Made by a program: the position numbers and the translations under genes. A DNA stretch of 64,000 bases from Ferirhizobium litorale. GTDB taxonomy: Bacteria; Pseudomonadota; Alphaproteobacteria; Rhizobiales; Rhizobiaceae. Shown one piece after another: positions 1 through 13,198 of the stretch. Location: positions 186,001-250,000 of the forward strand of contig JALDYZ010000007.1 of NCBI GenBank assembly GCA_030028905.1, written 5' to 3'. The notes beneath the pieces were generated by a model. The model searched no databases. It saw nothing but the letters and a program-made list of their open reading frames with translations, and was not told where the DNA came from. Every line of letters begins with the position of its first letter. The first letter of the stretch is position 1.

Positions 1-69
1 CTCCTCCAAAAATCCTCCGGATCGCGCTTCCAGAATCCATAGACATCCGAATATCTGCTTTGCATCTCG

Positions 70-128
70 CTCCTCCCCGACACGCACTCGCAACGATAGA
101 TATATCGGATATAGGACTAGGGGAGGAG
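70..128. repeat. 9-bp inverted repeat beyond the yggS 3' end
   Basis: CTCCTCCCC at 70-78 is repeated inverted as GGGGAGGAG at 120-128, with a 41-base spacer containing an AT-rich patch (tatatcggatata). It lies downstream of yggS on the minus strand and could form a long hairpin in that transcript, but there is no T-run. Bases 1-179 hold no gene I can support; a purine-rich stretch precedes an 8-codon ORF at 135-161 that I do not call. Confidence 0.3.
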
Positions 129-179
129 GGGAGGATGTGGAAACCCCGACCAAAGCGCTAGTTCGAAAGACGCATGAAC

Positions 180-839
180 CTATCTGGCGCCGAAGATCGC
201 CGAACCGACACGAACGCTGGTTGCCCCGAACGCGATGGCAGTTTCGAAATCACCGGACATACCCATCGACAGCTTCGACAGTCCGCAGCGGGATGCCAGC
301 TTTGCCAACAGGGCGAAGTGTGGTCCGGGGTTTTCCTCGGCCGGCGGAATGCACATCAGTCCCTCGATGGCGAGCCCAAGCTCGCTGCGGCAGAAGTCGA
401 CGAATTGCGCCGATTCCTCCGGAGCGATGCCCGCCTTCTGCGGCTCGAGCCCGGTATTGACCTGCACATAGAGGCGCGGCCTGCGGTTCTGCCGCTGCAT
501 TTCGGCAGCCAGGGTCCTGGCGATCTTTTCGCGGTCGACCGTCTCGATGATATCGAACAGCGCCACCGCATCCGCGGCCTTGTTCGATTGCAGCGGACCG
601 ATCAGGTGCAGTTCGATTCCTTCGGTCTCAGACTTCAGAAGAGGCCACTTGCCCTGTGCCTCCTGCACGCGGTTCTCGCCGAAGATTCGCTGTCCGGCGA
701 CGATTGCCGGACGTATCGCGTCCGCGTCGAATGTCTTCGACACGGCGACGAGTTCCACAGTTCCCGGATGGCGGCGCACGCCTCTTTCCGCTGCTGCGAT
801 TCGTGCCCTGATATCATTCAGCCGCTCTTCGAGTTCCAT
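180..839 (-). CDS. yggS: YggS/PROSC-family PLP-binding protein
   Basis: 219 residues, normal for the family. These single-domain proteins have an alanine-racemase-like TIM barrel, bind pyridoxal phosphate without a known reaction, and buffer free PLP in the cytoplasm. The PLP-lysine region reads LVAVSKT, followed by FGENRVQEA and HLIGPLQSNK, all hallmarks of the family. The ATG at 839 was chosen because the protein then begins MELEERLNDIRARI as in relatives; the 30 codons upstream look unlike coding sequence. It is divergent from leuS across about 214 bases. Confidence 0.93.
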   Translation of the reverse strand: MELEERLNDIRARIAAAERGVRRHPGTVELVAVSKTFDADAIRPAIVAGQRIFGENRVQEAQGKWPLLKSETEGIELHLIGPLQSNKAADAVALFDIIETVDREKIARTLAAEMQRQNRRPRLYVQVNTGLEPQKAGIAPEESAQFVDFCRSELGLAIEGLMCIPPAEENPGPHFALLAKLASRCGLSKLSMGMSGDFETAIAFGATSVRVGSAIFGAR

Positions 840-1053
840 CTCCGACCCCGCAGTTTTTCGGTGGTATCGTCTTGTTTTGATCCTATCGGCTTGCCAAGTA
901 GACCGTGCACGCGTCCTTGCCAAGGCCACACGTCTCCAATCCGCACCATTCGGCCACGATTGCGGCTACCGTGCCCGCCTTAAACTTGACGCTTGGCCGG
1001 TTTCGTGGTGAAGGTCACCACAAAATCCCCTTGATTTCCGGAACATCTACGAC

Positions 1054-3673
<2,620 letters not shown>

Positions 3674-3684
<11 letters not shown>

Positions 3685-4195
3685 TCGTCGATTCAGGCCG
3701 TTCCGCCTCGCTGGCGCCATGGCCCTCATCGCGTGCGGTACCCTTCTAGCCGCTTGCCAGGTTCATCCGCTCTATTCGGATACCAACGAGGTTCAGCAGA
3801 GCCTCGGTGCCATAGCCTATTCGGATGCCACGACTAGGGTCGAACAGGAGGTCCGCAACAAGCTCATCTTCCTGACCGGCGGCGGCGCTGGTGAGCCAGC
3901 TAAGGCCGACTATGAAGTTGACATCAAGGTCACCACGAAACGCATCGGTGTGCTATTGGAGAGGGCATCCGATACCCCCATGGCCGGGCGTGTGACTGTC
4001 AGTGCCGATTATACCTTGCGCCGCGCGTCGGACGGCACCGTATTGAAAGCCGGTCACCGCTCGGCAGTGGCTCTCGTCGACTATCCCGACCAGGAATTCG
4101 CCAAGATCCGCACAATTCGTGACGCCGAGAACCGCGCGGCCGACGAACTCGCCGAGCTCATCCGCGCCGATCTCGCAATGGCGCTTGGGCGCTAA
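3674..4195 (+). CDS. lptE: LPS-assembly lipoprotein LptE
   Basis: 173 residues. A lipoprotein signal (hydrophobic run then LLAAC) puts the lipidated cysteine at residue 28, followed by the QVHPLYS segment typical of alphaproteobacterial LptE. LptE plugs the LptD barrel and helps place LPS in the outer leaflet. The start is a TTG at 3674 with AAAGGA at 3659-3664 nine bases upstream; it overlaps the end of leuS, and no ATG lies near. The pairing with leuS and holA is the same as in gamma-proteobacteria, which supports the assignment despite low sequence conservation. Confidence 0.88.
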
Positions 4196-4202
4196 GGCGC
4201 CC

Positions 4203-5240
4203 ATGACCGAAGTCAAGTCGCACGAGTTCGACGGTTTCCTGCAACGTTCAGCAGCGCAGTACCGGCTTTTCTTAATATATGGGCCTGATCGCGGCCTCGT
4301 CTCCGAGCGGGCCGGACTTGTTGCAGGAAAGTCCGGCGTGGCGCTTGACGACCCGTTTTCGGTGACCAGGCTGGATGTCGCCGACCTTCAGGGCGATCCG
4401 GGTCGGCTCATCGATGAGGCCAACGCCATTGGCCTGTTCGGCGGAGAGAAGCTCATATGGGTCCGCGGCGCCGCCAACGAGAAGGTGCTGGTCGATAGCC
4501 TGCAGTTGTTGTCGCAAAACCCGCTTGTCGGTAGCACCGTTATCATAGAAGCGGGCGATCTGAAGAAGGGAAGCGGTCTGAGAAGGATCGCGGAGAGTAG
4601 CAAGAACCTCGTCGCCATTCCTTGCTATGCGGATGATGCACGGGCCCTCAATGCCCTGATCGACAACGAACTTGCTGCCGAGGGCCTGCGAATTTCAGCG
4701 GACGCCCGGCAGCAGCTCCTTGAATTTCTCGGCGGGGATCGTATCGCTTCGCGCAACGAGGTGCGCAAGCTGGCGCTTTATTGCCGCGATGCTGGAACAA
4801 TCGAAGTTCGGCACGTGCTGGAAATCATTGGGGATGCGAGCGCGATTTCGACCGATGACGCAATCGATGCCATTCTTTCAGGCGATACGGAAGGATTTCT
4901 AGCCGCCATGCATAAGGTCAGCAGTTCCAAGACTCCTATCTTCCTGGTTCTCCAGGGATGTCTTAAGCAGCTTCAACTCCTCGACGTCATGCGCGCTGAA
5001 ATGGATGAAAGGCGCGTGCCGGCGGCTCAGGTTGTTCAGACGCTCGGGCGACATCTGCATTTCAAGCGCAAACCGGTCATCGAAAAAGCACTCAGGGCCT
5101 GGTCAGGGCCCGCAATTGCCCGCGAGATGAACCGCATACAGTCGGCCATCTTGCAGACACGTCAGAGGCAAGCCCTGGAGGACAGCATCGCCATCCACAT
5201 GCTCCTGTCCACGACATTGCAATCGGCGCGGCGGAACTGA
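4203..5240 (+). CDS. holA: DNA polymerase III delta subunit
   Basis: 345 residues, the usual size for HolA. Delta is the clamp-loader subunit that opens the beta clamp. The N-terminal region has YGPDRGLVSERA, the degenerate nucleotide-fold start of delta, followed by FSVTRLDV and GGEKLIWVRG. The start at ATG 4203 lies 7 bases after the lptE stop. It is the last gene of the leuS cluster and converges on parB with only 44 bases between stops and no obvious hairpin. Confidence 0.95.
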   Translation: MTEVKSHEFDGFLQRSAAQYRLFLIYGPDRGLVSERAGLVAGKSGVALDDPFSVTRLDVADLQGDPGRLIDEANAIGLFGGEKLIWVRGAANEKVLVDSLQLLSQNPLVGSTVIIEAGDLKKGSGLRRIAESSKNLVAIPCYADDARALNALIDNELAAEGLRISADARQQLLEFLGGDRIASRNEVRKLALYCRDAGTIEVRHVLEIIGDASAISTDDAIDAILSGDTEGFLAAMHKVSSSKTPIFLVLQGCLKQLQLLDVMRAEMDERRVPAAQVVQTLGRHLHFKRKPVIEKALRAWSGPAIAREMNRIQSAILQTRQRQALEDSIAIHMLLSTTLQSARRN

Positions 5241-5284
5241 CCAAAGCTATACCTACAGAAATTTGACCGCTATATATTAGCCGG

Positions 5285-6169
5285 CTATCTTCTTTCGAGG
5301 AGACGACAAATTTCCTCCAGTTGCTCGAGAGACTTGTAGGAAATCTTGACCTGACCGCCAGTGCCGCGGTGATTGATCGCCACATCGAGGCCCAGCGTAT
5401 CGGACAACGTCCGTTCCAATGCCAGGGTATCGGAGTCCTTCTCGTTCCGCCTTGATCCCTGCGGCGGCGGTTCGCTCTGAGCCTTAATATCGTGTTGGGC
5501 GAGTCGCTCGGCGTCGCGTACGGAAAGCCCCTTGTTGATGATGGTTCGCGCCAGCGCAATCGGATCCGATGTTGGTACCAAAGCCCGTGCATGCCCTGCC
5601 GAGAGGCTTCCGCTGGCGAGCATGTCGCGCACCGGATCAGGCAGCTTCAGCAGACGCAGGCTGTTGGCGACATGGCTACGGCTCTTGCCGATGATCTCGC
5701 CAAGATCGTTCTGCGTATAGCCGTGTTCGGCAATCAGCTGTTCGTATCCCAGCGCTTCTTCGAGCGGATTGAGATCGGCACGCTGGACGTTCTCGACAAT
5801 AGCGATTTCCAGCGCCGTACGATCATCCACATCGCGGACAATGACGGGGATATCGACGAAGCCGGCGAGCTGGGCGGCGCGCCAGCGCCGTTCACCGGCA
5901 ATGATTTCATATCGGTCCATCCCTATGGTACGAACCACGACCGGTTGGACAATCCCATGCTGGCGGATCGAACTGGCAAGATCCTGGAGATCCGCTTCGT
6001 CGAAATAGCGACGTGGATTCCGTGGGTTACGGGAGACGAACTCGATCGGCACCATGCGGTCTGGATTGATTCCCGGCTTCACCGCCGCATCCAGCACGGG
6101 TTGATCCATTTCGCCGATCAGCGCTGCCAATCCGCGACCGAGCCGGCGTTTGGAAAGATCTTCGTTCAT
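5285..6169 (-). CDS. parB: Chromosome-partitioning protein ParB
   Basis: 294 residues. The N-terminal LGRGLAALIGE is the ParA-interacting/activating tail of chromosomal ParB. The CTP-binding box GERRWRA is at residues 92-98, ENVQRADLNPLEEA follows (box II), then a helix-turn-helix (around 150-175) and a C-terminal dimerisation domain. Family members bind parS and slide as CTP clamps to form the partition complex. It follows parA by 35 bases, and six parS-like sites occur in this window, which fits chromosomal rather than plasmid RepABC partitioning. Confidence 0.97.
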   Translation of the reverse strand: MNEDLSKRRLGRGLAALIGEMDQPVLDAAVKPGINPDRMVPIEFVSRNPRNPRRYFDEADLQDLASSIRQHGIVQPVVVRTIGMDRYEIIAGERRWRAAQLAGFVDIPVIVRDVDDRTALEIAIVENVQRADLNPLEEALGYEQLIAEHGYTQNDLGEIIGKSRSHVANSLRLLKLPDPVRDMLASGSLSAGHARALVPTSDPIALARTIINKGLSVRDAERLAQHDIKAQSEPPPQGSRRNEKDSDTLALERTLSDTLGLDVAINHRGTGGQVKISYKSLEQLEEICRLLERR

Positions 6170-6204
6170 CGCGCTTCTACCTTATCGAGTTTTTGCTGTT
6201 ATCG

Positions 6205-6999
6205 TCATGCCGCTTTGCGCTGGCGCTCGCGCTGTATCACTTCCGATGCCAATTGCAGATAGGCCTGGCTACCCGCGCACTTCAAATCATAGAGGATCGC
6301 CGGCTTGCCATAGGACGGCGCCTCCGATACCCGCACGTTGCGCGGAATGAGCGTGTGATACACCTTTTCGCCAAGGTGGGTGCGCACATCATGGACCACT
6401 TGCTGTGCCAGATTGTTTCGGGAGTCGAACATCGTCAGCACGATTCCCTGGATATCGAGCGCGGGATTGACGGTCCGGCGCACCTGGTCAACAGTTTCGA
6501 GCAACTGGCTCAAGCCTTCAAGGGCAAAAAATTCGCACTGCAGCGGTACCAGTACCGAGTGCGCTGCCGCCATCGCATTCATCGTCAACAGGTTGAAGGA
6601 TGGCGGGCAATCAAGCAGGATGTAGGAGAATGCTGTCGCCTCGTCGCTCGCCAGCGCCTTTCGCAGCCTGTAGACCCTGTCGGACTGCTGTGCAATCTCC
6701 ATCTCGATACCCAACAGATCCATCGTCGAGGGTACAATGTAGAGATTGGGAACGGCCGTCTCCAATACCGTTTCAAGGATCCCGCTTGTTCCGGCGAGCA
6801 GGTCATAGGACGACAGCTTTCGATCGCGACGATCTATCCCAAGCCCGGTGCTGGCATTGCCTTGCGGGTCGAGATCGACAATCAGCACCCGCTCGCCGAT
6901 CGCCGCGAGCGCGGTGGCAAGATTGATCGCGGTGGTCGTTTTACCAACGCCACCCTTTTGATTTGCAATGGTGATTATCCGATTTTTCTCGCCTGCCAT
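6205..6999 (-). CDS. parA: Chromosome-partitioning ATPase ParA
   Basis: 264 residues. A deviant Walker A motif KGGVGKTT is at residues 15-22, with VDLDPQGNAST and LDCPPSFNLLT as further ParA/Soj motifs. It lacks the long N-terminal helix-turn-helix of plasmid RepA/SopA types, so it is the chromosomal Soj type that moves ParB-parS complexes. I chose ATG 6999, preceded by AGGTGA with 5 bases spacing. A GTG three codons upstream has no ribosome-binding site. It lies 18 bases after rsmG and forms part of the mnmE-mnmG-rsmG-parA-parB cluster. Confidence 0.97.
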   Translation of the reverse strand: MAGEKNRIITIANQKGGVGKTTTAINLATALAAIGERVLIVDLDPQGNASTGLGIDRRDRKLSSYDLLAGTSGILETVLETAVPNLYIVPSTMDLLGIEMEIAQQSDRVYRLRKALASDEATAFSYILLDCPPSFNLLTMNAMAAAHSVLVPLQCEFFALEGLSQLLETVDQVRRTVNPALDIQGIVLTMFDSRNNLAQQVVHDVRTHLGEKVYHTLIPRNVRVSEAPSYGKPAILYDLKCAGSQAYLQLASEVIQRERQRKAA

Positions 7000-7017
7000 G
7001 CCGTTCACCTGACGATT

Positions 7018-7635
7018 CTATACCTTGCGCTGGAGCTTGCTGATCTCCAGAATCACGGAATCGCTCTCGATTACGCTCGCATGTTGTATCAGATCGAATT
7101 TCCAACGACCACGCGCTTTATCAATTTCGGTACCGTAATCCCGACCTTTGTGCAGCAGGGCGCGGACTTCTTCATGACCGAGCATCCAGGGCGACATATA
7201 GGCAAGAAGGGAATCGAGGTCGGCAAGCGCTCGTGCCGAAAGTGCATCGCACGCCGGAATTGCCTGTGGAGCATCTTCGATCCGCGAAGCGTGAACTTGG
7301 CCCCGGGCGCCTGTTTCCTGAAGAGCCACCCGCAAGAACGCCGCCTTTTTGTGGTTGCTCTCGACAAGATGGACCCAGCCATCTCCGGCTTCAGCCAGAA
7401 CAATGGCCGTAATCACGCCGGGGAAGCCGCCGCCACTGCCCAGATCCACCCAAGTTTTTGGCCCGAGATTGAGCTTGTATATCTGGGCGCTATCGGCAAT
7501 GTGACGCTTCCACAATTGATCTAAGGTCGATGGTGCAACCAGATTGATCGAGCGGGTCCATTTTTGGAAAAGCGACGCAAAATGTTCCAAGCGTTCCTGT
7601 GTTTCACGTGAAACACGTAGACCGTTCAATTCCAT
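7018..7635 (-). CDS. rsmG: 16S rRNA (G527-N7) methyltransferase RsmG
   Basis: 205 residues. It methylates G527 of 16S rRNA using SAM. The glycine-rich SAM loop [11 protein letters not shown] is typical of RsmG/GidB, and the protein opens with [13 protein letters not shown]. The ATG at 7635 is preferred over a GTG five codons upstream. Codons for VSRET at the N-terminus are the reading of a perfect parS palindrome (7600-7615). The gene therefore carries a ParB nucleation site inside its coding sequence. mnmG ends 30 bases upstream. Confidence 0.95.
   Translation of the reverse strand: MELNGLRVSRETQERLEHFASLFQKWTRSINLVAPSTLDQLWKRHIADSAQIYKLNLGPKTWVDLGSGGGFPGVITAIVLAEAGDGWVHLVESNHKKAAFLRVALQETGARGQVHASRIEDAPQAIPACDALSARALADLDSLLAYMSPWMLGHEEVRALLHKGRDYGTEIDKARGRWKFDLIQHASVIESDSVILEISKLQRKV
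7600..7615. other. parS site 1 (perfect)
   Basis: TGTTTCACGTGAAACA, a perfect 16-bp palindrome and the classic ParB-binding consensus. It lies in the 5' part of the rsmG coding region, 1.4 kb from parB and 6.6 kb from oriC. Confidence 0.93.
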
Positions 7636-7665
7636 CGGGGACTCTCTCACATTGTATTCAAAGCT

Positions 7666-9534
7666 TTAGGCGGAGCGCTGCCGCGCAGAATCCTTGCGGA
7701 GAAAAGCGAGCAGAAGCGAGATTGCCGCCGGTGTCATGCCCTCGATCTTTGCCGCTTGAGCAATATTGTAGGGTCTGGCATTGTCGAGTTTCTGTTTCAA
7801 CTCATTGGAAAGGCCAGGTAGCTGCGAAAAGTCAAACTCCGCGGGAATGACCTTGCCCTCCTCCCGCCGAACTTCGGCAATGTCGGATTGTTGCCGATCC
7901 ATATAGACCGCGTAGGACGCCTCAATCTCCAGCGCTTCGCCCACAACCGGCTTGATCGACGCCAGTTCCGGCCAGATACCAGCCAGGCTGGCAATCGACA
8001 TTTCTTGGCGCGACAGCAATTCATAGGCGGTCCGGCGTTGTCCATCCTGGTTGAGCGCCAACCCGTGGCGACTGCCTTCATTGGGGGTGAGCGAAACCGA
8101 TTTGAGCAACTCCCGCCCTTCGACAAGCTGATCAAGGTAGGCAGCGAACCGTCCCTCCCGGGCAGAACCCGCACAACCCAATTTGATCGCAAGCGGCGTC
8201 AACCGCACGTCAGCATTGTCTGCGCGCAGCGATAGACGGTACTCCGCGCGCGACGTGAACATGCGATAGGGTTCCATGACGCCGCGCGAGGTCAGGTCAT
8301 CGATCATAACGCCGATGTAACTCTCGGTGCGGCTGAAATAGACCGCATCCATATCGCCGGCCAGCCGGGCAGCATTGAGACCGGCAACCAGTCCTTGGGC
8401 CCCTGCCTCTTCATATCCCGTCGTTCCGTTGATCTGTCCCGCCAGGAACAAGCCCGGAATTTTCTTGACTTCAAGGGACGGAGAAAGCTCACGTGGATCG
8501 ACGTGGTCATACTCGATGGCATAGCCAGGTTGAAGTATGCTCACTTGTTCCAGACCCGGAATAGTCCGGATGAAAGCTTCCTGCACGTCTTCGGGCAATG
8601 ATGTGGAAATTCCATTGGGATAGACCGTATCGTCATCCAATCCTTCCGGCTCGAGGAAGATCTGATGCCCGTCGCGCTCCCCGAACTTGACGATCTTGTC
8701 TTCTATCGACGGGCAGTATCGCGGTCCAACTCCACCGATCTGACCCGAGTACATCGCCGAACGCTTCAGATTGTCGGCAATGATCTTATGGGTAGCGGCT
8801 GTCGTTCGGGTTACGCCGCAATCAATCTGCCGGTTGCGAATGACGTCCGTCATGAAGGAGAAGGGGACGGGAACCTCATCAGCACTTTGAGTACCTATAA
8901 CATCCCAAGCGATCGTCTTGCCATCCAGGCGGGCCGGGGTTCCGGTCTTGAGGCGACCGAGGCGCAGACCGAAGCTCTCGAGCGTAGCCGACAGACCGAC
9001 CGAGGGTTCTTCACCGACGCGACCGGCGGGGACCTTTCGAGACCCAATATGGATAAGCCCGCGCAGGAACGTTCCGGTGGTAAGGACTGCGGCACCGCAG
9101 CCAAAGATTCGGCCATCCTTCATTACGACGGAAGCCACCCGGCCATCCTTAAGCGAGATATCGAAGGCATCGCCTTCAACGATTTCGAGATTTTCGAAGG
9201 CAGAGAGTTCGGCCTGCATCGCCGATCGGTAGAGTTTACGGTCAGCCTGGGTCCTGGGGCCGCGGACCGCCGGACCCTTCTTGCGGTTGAGCATGCGAAA
9301 CTGAATACCGGCAGCGTCCGCGACACGGCCCATCAGGCCATCCATCGCATCGATTTCACGAACAAGATGTCCCTTGCCCAGTCCGCCAATGGCCGGGTTG
9401 CACGACATCACACCAATCGTATCACGCTTGTGGGTGACCAGTGCGGTGCGGGCGCCCAGACGCGCGGCAACGCTCGCCGCCTCACAACCAGCGTGGCCAC
9501 CGCCGATAATGATTACATCGTAGTGTATCGTCAT
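7666..9534 (-). CDS. mnmG: tRNA uridine-34 carboxymethylaminomethyl synthase subunit MnmG
   Basis: 622 residues. An FAD-binding Rossmann motif [13 protein letters not shown] lies at the N-terminus, followed by [13 protein letters not shown] and other GidA signatures. With MnmE it builds the cmnm5 group on wobble uridine-34 of tRNAs. ATG 9534 is chosen because a GAGGGA ribosome-binding site sits just upstream and the protein then begins [12 protein letters not shown]. The 130-base gap up to mnmE holds two parS sites. Confidence 0.97.
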   Translation of the reverse strand: MTIHYDVIIIGGGHAGCEAASVAARLGARTALVTHKRDTIGVMSCNPAIGGLGKGHLVREIDAMDGLMGRVADAAGIQFRMLNRKKGPAVRGPRTQADRKLYRSAMQAELSAFENLEIVEGDAFDISLKDGRVASVVMKDGRIFGCGAAVLTTGTFLRGLIHIGSRKVPAGRVGEEPSVGLSATLESFGLRLGRLKTGTPARLDGKTIAWDVIGTQSADEVPVPFSFMTDVIRNRQIDCGVTRTTAATHKIIADNLKRSAMYSGQIGGVGPRYCPSIEDKIVKFGERDGHQIFLEPEGLDDDTVYPNGISTSLPEDVQEAFIRTIPGLEQVSILQPGYAIEYDHVDPRELSPSLEVKKIPGLFLAGQINGTTGYEEAGAQGLVAGLNAARLAGDMDAVYFSRTESYIGVMIDDLTSRGVMEPYRMFTSRAEYRLSLRADNADVRLTPLAIKLGCAGSAREGRFAAYLDQLVEGRELLKSVSLTPNEGSRHGLALNQDGQRRTAYELLSRQEMSIASLAGIWPELASIKPVVGEALEIEASYAVYMDRQQSDIAEVRREEGKVIPAEFDFSQLPGLSNELKQKLDNARPYNIAQAAKIEGMTPAAISLLLAFLRKDSARQRSA

Positions 9535-9589
9535 TCCCTCGCTCCAAATGCTGACGTGTGTTTGCCACAGCACCAGCCAAAGTCAAGAA

Positions 9590-9605
9590 TGTTTCACGTG
9601 AAACT
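9590..9605. other. parS site 2 (15/16)
   Basis: TGTTTCACGTGAAACT, one mismatch from the perfect palindrome. It lies in the mnmE-mnmG intergenic gap, 46 bases from site 3, so the two could nucleate ParB together. Confidence 0.9.
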
Positions 9606-9651
9606 GCCGGCGAGACTCGTCCAGGTAGTACAGCATGCGCGACAGAACACA

Positions 9652-9667
9652 TGTTTCACGTGAATCA
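9652..9667. other. parS site 3 (15/16)
   Basis: TGTTTCACGTGAATCA, one mismatch from the consensus. Its last three bases (TCA) are the complement of the mnmE TGA stop codon at 9665-9667, so the site and the end of the gene share bases. Confidence 0.88.
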
Positions 9668-10987
9668 TTTACCGATGCAGAACTCCGAGAAGATAACATC
9701 GAGGAGGTTTTCCACATCCACCCGGCCAGTGATCTTGCCAAGGTAGGAGGCCGCCAACCGTAGTTCTTCGGCACGCAAATCTAGATCCACAGTTACGGAT
9801 GCCAATGCGCCATGGATATAGGTCAGGCTCTTGCGCAGATTTTCGACATGGCGGATGCGGCTGGGAATTGCCAGAGATTCGGCCGGAGCATATCTTCTGA
9901 CCTCATCCAGTATACGTCCCAACAACTCGTCCATACCCTCGCCGGTTTGCACTGATATGCAAAGATCATGGTCGGACCGCGGCAGATCGCGATGGCGGTC
10001 CAGCTTCGTTCCGATCCGTAATTTCGGGACTCCGTCATCCGCCATCCGGGGGACACTTGTGGTTCCTATCTCCTCAAGAAAGAGAATGAGATCCGCACTG
10101 TCCATCACCTTGAGCGCGCGCCGGATGCCCTCGCGTTCAACCACTTCATCGGTCTCCCGCAGTCCGGCGGTATCATAGATCCGTACATTGTAACCACCCA
10201 GGTCCAGGTCGATATGGAGGACGTCTCGGGTCGTGCCGGCAATGTCGGTCACGATGGCGACATCGCGCCTTGCCAAGGCATTCATCAGGCTCGATTTTCC
10301 GGCATTGGGCGGACCGGCGATGACGATTTTCAAACCGTCGCGGATTATCTCACCCGCTCGCGCGCGATCGAGATGATGTTCCATTTCGGTGGCCAGGAGC
10401 CTCATATCGGCCCATATCGTCGACGCCACCGAACCGGGAACGTCATCCTCATCGGCGAAATCCAGTTCTGCTTCGATCATGGCGCGGGCATTGGTCAAGC
10501 GATCAGCCCAACCCATATACAAAGCCGATAGCCCACCGGAACTCTGCTCGGCCGCCAGACGCCGTTGCATCTCTGTTTCTGCAGCGATCAGATCGGCCAG
10601 CCCCTCGACCTCGACCAGATCCAACTTGCCGTTCTCAAAAGCGCGGCGGGAAAATTCGCCGGCATCGGCGTGTCTGAGGCCGGGTATTCCGTCAAGTTCG
10701 GCCAAAACGGCATGAACCACCGCCTTGCCGCCATGGCAATGCAGTTCTACGCAATCTTCTCCCGTGAACGAACGCGGTCCGGGAAAGCTCAGGACCAGAG
10801 CATTGTCGAGGAACTCATTGTTACGGGCGCGAATCGTAAGCAGTGTAGCTTGGCGTGCCTCTGGCACCGTTCCTACCAGAGCCGTACAGGCCTCGAACGC
10901 TGCACCACCACTTATCCGGACTACGGCGACGCCTGATGGCAATCCCCCGCTTGAAAGTGCGTATATGGTGTCCCTGCGGAAAGACAT
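9665..10987 (-). CDS. mnmE: tRNA modification GTPase MnmE
   Basis: 440 residues. It has an N-terminal formyl-THF-binding domain, a central G domain with P-loop GPPNAGKSS and DIAGTTRD switch, and a C-terminal CIGK carrying the conserved cysteine of the CxGK motif. It partners MnmG in uridine-34 modification. ATG 10987 gives the usual N-terminus ([14 protein letters not shown]); the 20 codons before it do not look conserved. Confidence 0.97.
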   Translation of the reverse strand: MSFRRDTIYALSSGGLPSGVAVVRISGGAAFEACTALVGTVPEARQATLLTIRARNNEFLDNALVLSFPGPRSFTGEDCVELHCHGGKAVVHAVLAELDGIPGLRHADAGEFSRRAFENGKLDLVEVEGLADLIAAETEMQRRLAAEQSSGGLSALYMGWADRLTNARAMIEAELDFADEDDVPGSVASTIWADMRLLATEMEHHLDRARAGEIIRDGLKIVIAGPPNAGKSSLMNALARRDVAIVTDIAGTTRDVLHIDLDLGGYNVRIYDTAGLRETDEVVEREGIRRALKVMDSADLILFLEEIGTTSVPRMADDGVPKLRIGTKLDRHRDLPRSDHDLCISVQTGEGMDELLGRILDEVRRYAPAESLAIPSRIRHVENLRKSLTYIHGALASVTVDLDLRAEELRLAASYLGKITGRVDVENLLDVIFSEFCIGK

Positions 10988-11128
10988 GGGTTCAAGAGCC
11001 TCTGCAAGTAGCGATCTAGAAATGGGGTTTGACGCGTCCGCAAACAATACGCGTGACTACGCGTCTTTCGATGGAGAATCGCGGCTGAGGCAGCGGTACC
11101 GCGGCTGTTACCCGTCCTCTCAAATACA

Positions 11129-11157
11129 AGAAGCCCCTCGCGACGCAAAGGGCTTCT
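11129..11157 (-). terminator. Intrinsic terminator of rho
   Basis: Stem AGAAGCCC/GGGCTTCT (11129-11136 with 11150-11157) and a 13-base loop, followed on the minus strand by TGTATTT. It lies 38 bases past the rho stop and upstream of mnmE. Confidence 0.7.
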
Positions 11158-11195
11158 CAAACTCTTCGTTTGAATCCGGCTAAAGATCTGGAAAA

Positions 11196-12461
11196 CTACG
11201 TGTTCATCGAATCGAAGAAGTCGCCGTTGTTCTTCGTCTGCTTGAGCTTGTCGATCAGGAACTCGATCGCATCGGTAGTGCCCATCGGCGCCAGGATGCG
11301 CCGGAGCACGAAGATCTTCTGCAGATCCTGACGCGGGACCAGCAGGTCTTCCTTGCGCGTGCCCGACTTGAGGATGTCCATCGCGGGGAAGATCCGCTTG
11401 TCGGCAACCTTGCGGTCGAGAACGATTTCAGAGTTGCCGGTACCCTTGAACTCCTCGAAGATGACTTCATCCATACGGCTTCCGGTATCGATCAGCGCAG
11501 TTGCGATGATTGTCAGTGACCCGCCTTCCTCGATGTTACGAGCGGCGCCGAAAAACCGCTTAGGACGCTGCAGCGCGTTGGCATCGACACCACCGGTCAG
11601 GACCTTACCCGAAGAGGGCACCACGGTGTTGTAGGCGCGTCCCAGACGGGTGACCGAATCCAGCAGGATGACAACGTCGCGGCCGTGCTCGACGAGGCGC
11701 TTCGCCTTTTCGATGACCATTTCCGCAACCTGTACGTGGCGGACGGCAGGCTCGTCGAAGGTCGAGGAAACAACCTCGCCGCGCACCGAGCGCTGCATGT
11801 CCGTCACTTCTTCCGGGCGTTCGTCGATCAGCAGCACGATCAGGTAGCATTCGGGATGATTGGCGGTGATCGAGTGTGCGATATTCTGCAGGAGCACCGT
11901 CTTGCCTGTGCGCGGTGGCGCCACGATCAAGGCGCGCTGTCCCTTGCCGAGAGGGGCGACCAGGTCGATCACCCGCGGCGACAGATCTTTCGACGTCGGA
12001 ACGTCGAGCTCCATCTTGAACCGCTCGTTCGGGTAGAGCGGGGTCAGGTTGTCGAAGTGGACCTTGTGACGGATTTTTTCCGGATCGTCGAAGTTGATCG
12101 TATTGACCTTGAGCAGCGCGAAATAGCGCTCTCCTTCTTTTGGACCGCGGATCGGGCCTTCGACAGTATCCCCGGTTTTCAATGAAAAACGGCGAATCTG
12201 CGAGGGGGAAATGTAGATGTCGTCCGGACCTGGAAGGTAATTGGCATTGGCCGAGCGCAAGAAGCCGAACCCGTCCTGAAGGACTTCCACGACGCCTTCG
12301 CCGATGATTTCCACGTCCTGGCTTGCAAGTTCCTTTAGGATCGCAAACATCAGCTCCTGCTTGCGCATGGTGCTGGCGTTTTCGACCTCGAGCGATTCGG
12401 CGAAGGCCAGCAGATCGGTCGGGGATTTGTTCTTGAGTTCTTGAAGCTTCATTTCAGCCAT
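11196..12461 (-). CDS. rho: Transcription termination factor Rho
   Basis: 421 residues, the usual rhizobial length. It has an N-terminal Rho-N helical domain ([24 protein letters not shown]), a cold-shock-like RNA-binding domain ([18 protein letters not shown]), and a RecA-like ATPase with Walker A APPRTGKT. It forms the hexameric RNA helicase that ends untranslated transcripts. ATG 12461 was chosen over a start 63 codons upstream because the upstream residues have no family resemblance. About 198 bases lie between hemJ and this start, enough for a promoter and a leader that could mediate the autogenous control known for rho. Confidence 0.98.
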   Translation of the reverse strand: MAEMKLQELKNKSPTDLLAFAESLEVENASTMRKQELMFAILKELASQDVEIIGEGVVEVLQDGFGFLRSANANYLPGPDDIYISPSQIRRFSLKTGDTVEGPIRGPKEGERYFALLKVNTINFDDPEKIRHKVHFDNLTPLYPNERFKMELDVPTSKDLSPRVIDLVAPLGKGQRALIVAPPRTGKTVLLQNIAHSITANHPECYLIVLLIDERPEEVTDMQRSVRGEVVSSTFDEPAVRHVQVAEMVIEKAKRLVEHGRDVVILLDSVTRLGRAYNTVVPSSGKVLTGGVDANALQRPKRFFGAARNIEEGGSLTIIATALIDTGSRMDEVIFEEFKGTGNSEIVLDRKVADKRIFPAMDILKSGTRKEDLLVPRQDLQKIFVLRRILAPMGTTDAIEFLIDKLKQTKNNGDFFDSMNT

Positions 12462-12659
12462 GAAGAGGGACCACGTTCTTGATTTTGTTTTGGGAAAAGG
12501 CGTGTTGATCGAGATCGGTTCCGCAGCAAGAGAAGCCGCAGGCGAGAACGTAATACACATGCCGTCGAGATGAGGTGACCGGGAAAATAGCGAGTCAGTT
12601 CCAAGCCCGCAAGGGGGGAGGATGATTTCGCGCCAACAAAAACTTTTCACGGGTCTGGC

Positions 12660-13196
12660 TCAGAATGGCTTGACCACCACCAGCACCACGATGCAGATCA
12701 TCAGCACGGTTGGGATCTCGTTCATCAGCCGCCAGTAGCGCGCAGATTTGCGTTCCCCATCCACTGCAAATTGCCCGACGGCTTTGGCCAGGTGCTCATG
12801 GTACCAGGACAAGACCACGACGAGCGCGATCTTCGCATGCAGCCAACCACCGTGAAATCCATAAAACGACCAGGCGAGGTAAAGCCCCAATACCCAGGCA
12901 ATCATCATGGCCGGTCGCATGATGACGTTCAAAAGACGCTGCTCCATTACCGTGAACGTCTCGGACTGAACCGATCCGGGTTCAGCATCCGTGTGATAGA
13001 CGAAGAGGCGCGGCATATAGAGCAAGCCTACCATCCAAGATATGACCGCGACGATATGAAAAGCCTTGATCCATAGATCGAAGCTGTCGGGCTGCAACAG
13101 ATAGAGGCCGGCGACCAGGGCGACGAACACTGCAAACGCAATCGCGGCCCGCATGCGGGCCCTGGCGCCAACGCTGCTATCGGTTTGTCGTTCCAT
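12660..13196 (-). CDS. hemJ: Protoporphyrinogen IX oxidase HemJ
   Basis: 178 residues with four or more hydrophobic segments, so an inner-membrane protein. HemJ is the oxidase used by most alphaproteobacteria to convert protoporphyrinogen IX to protoporphyrin IX. FHIVAVISWMVGLLYMPRLFVYH contains the conserved histidines and the LPRL/MPRL-type block, and MRPAM and WYHEHLAK follow. AAGGGG six bases before the ATG supports the start. It lies 2 bases after hemE, forming a heme-synthesis pair beside the origin. Confidence 0.93.
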   Translation of the reverse strand: MERQTDSSVGARARMRAAIAFAVFVALVAGLYLLQPDSFDLWIKAFHIVAVISWMVGLLYMPRLFVYHTDAEPGSVQSETFTVMEQRLLNVIMRPAMMIAWVLGLYLAWSFYGFHGGWLHAKIALVVVLSWYHEHLAKAVGQFAVDGERKSARYWRLMNEIPTVLMICIVVLVVVKPF

Positions 13197-13198
13197 CG

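Noticed and set aside
135-161. Eight-codon ORF after a strong GGAGG, as a leader peptide
   Set aside because: It faces the end of yggS with no downstream plus-strand gene before leuS and no attenuator structure.
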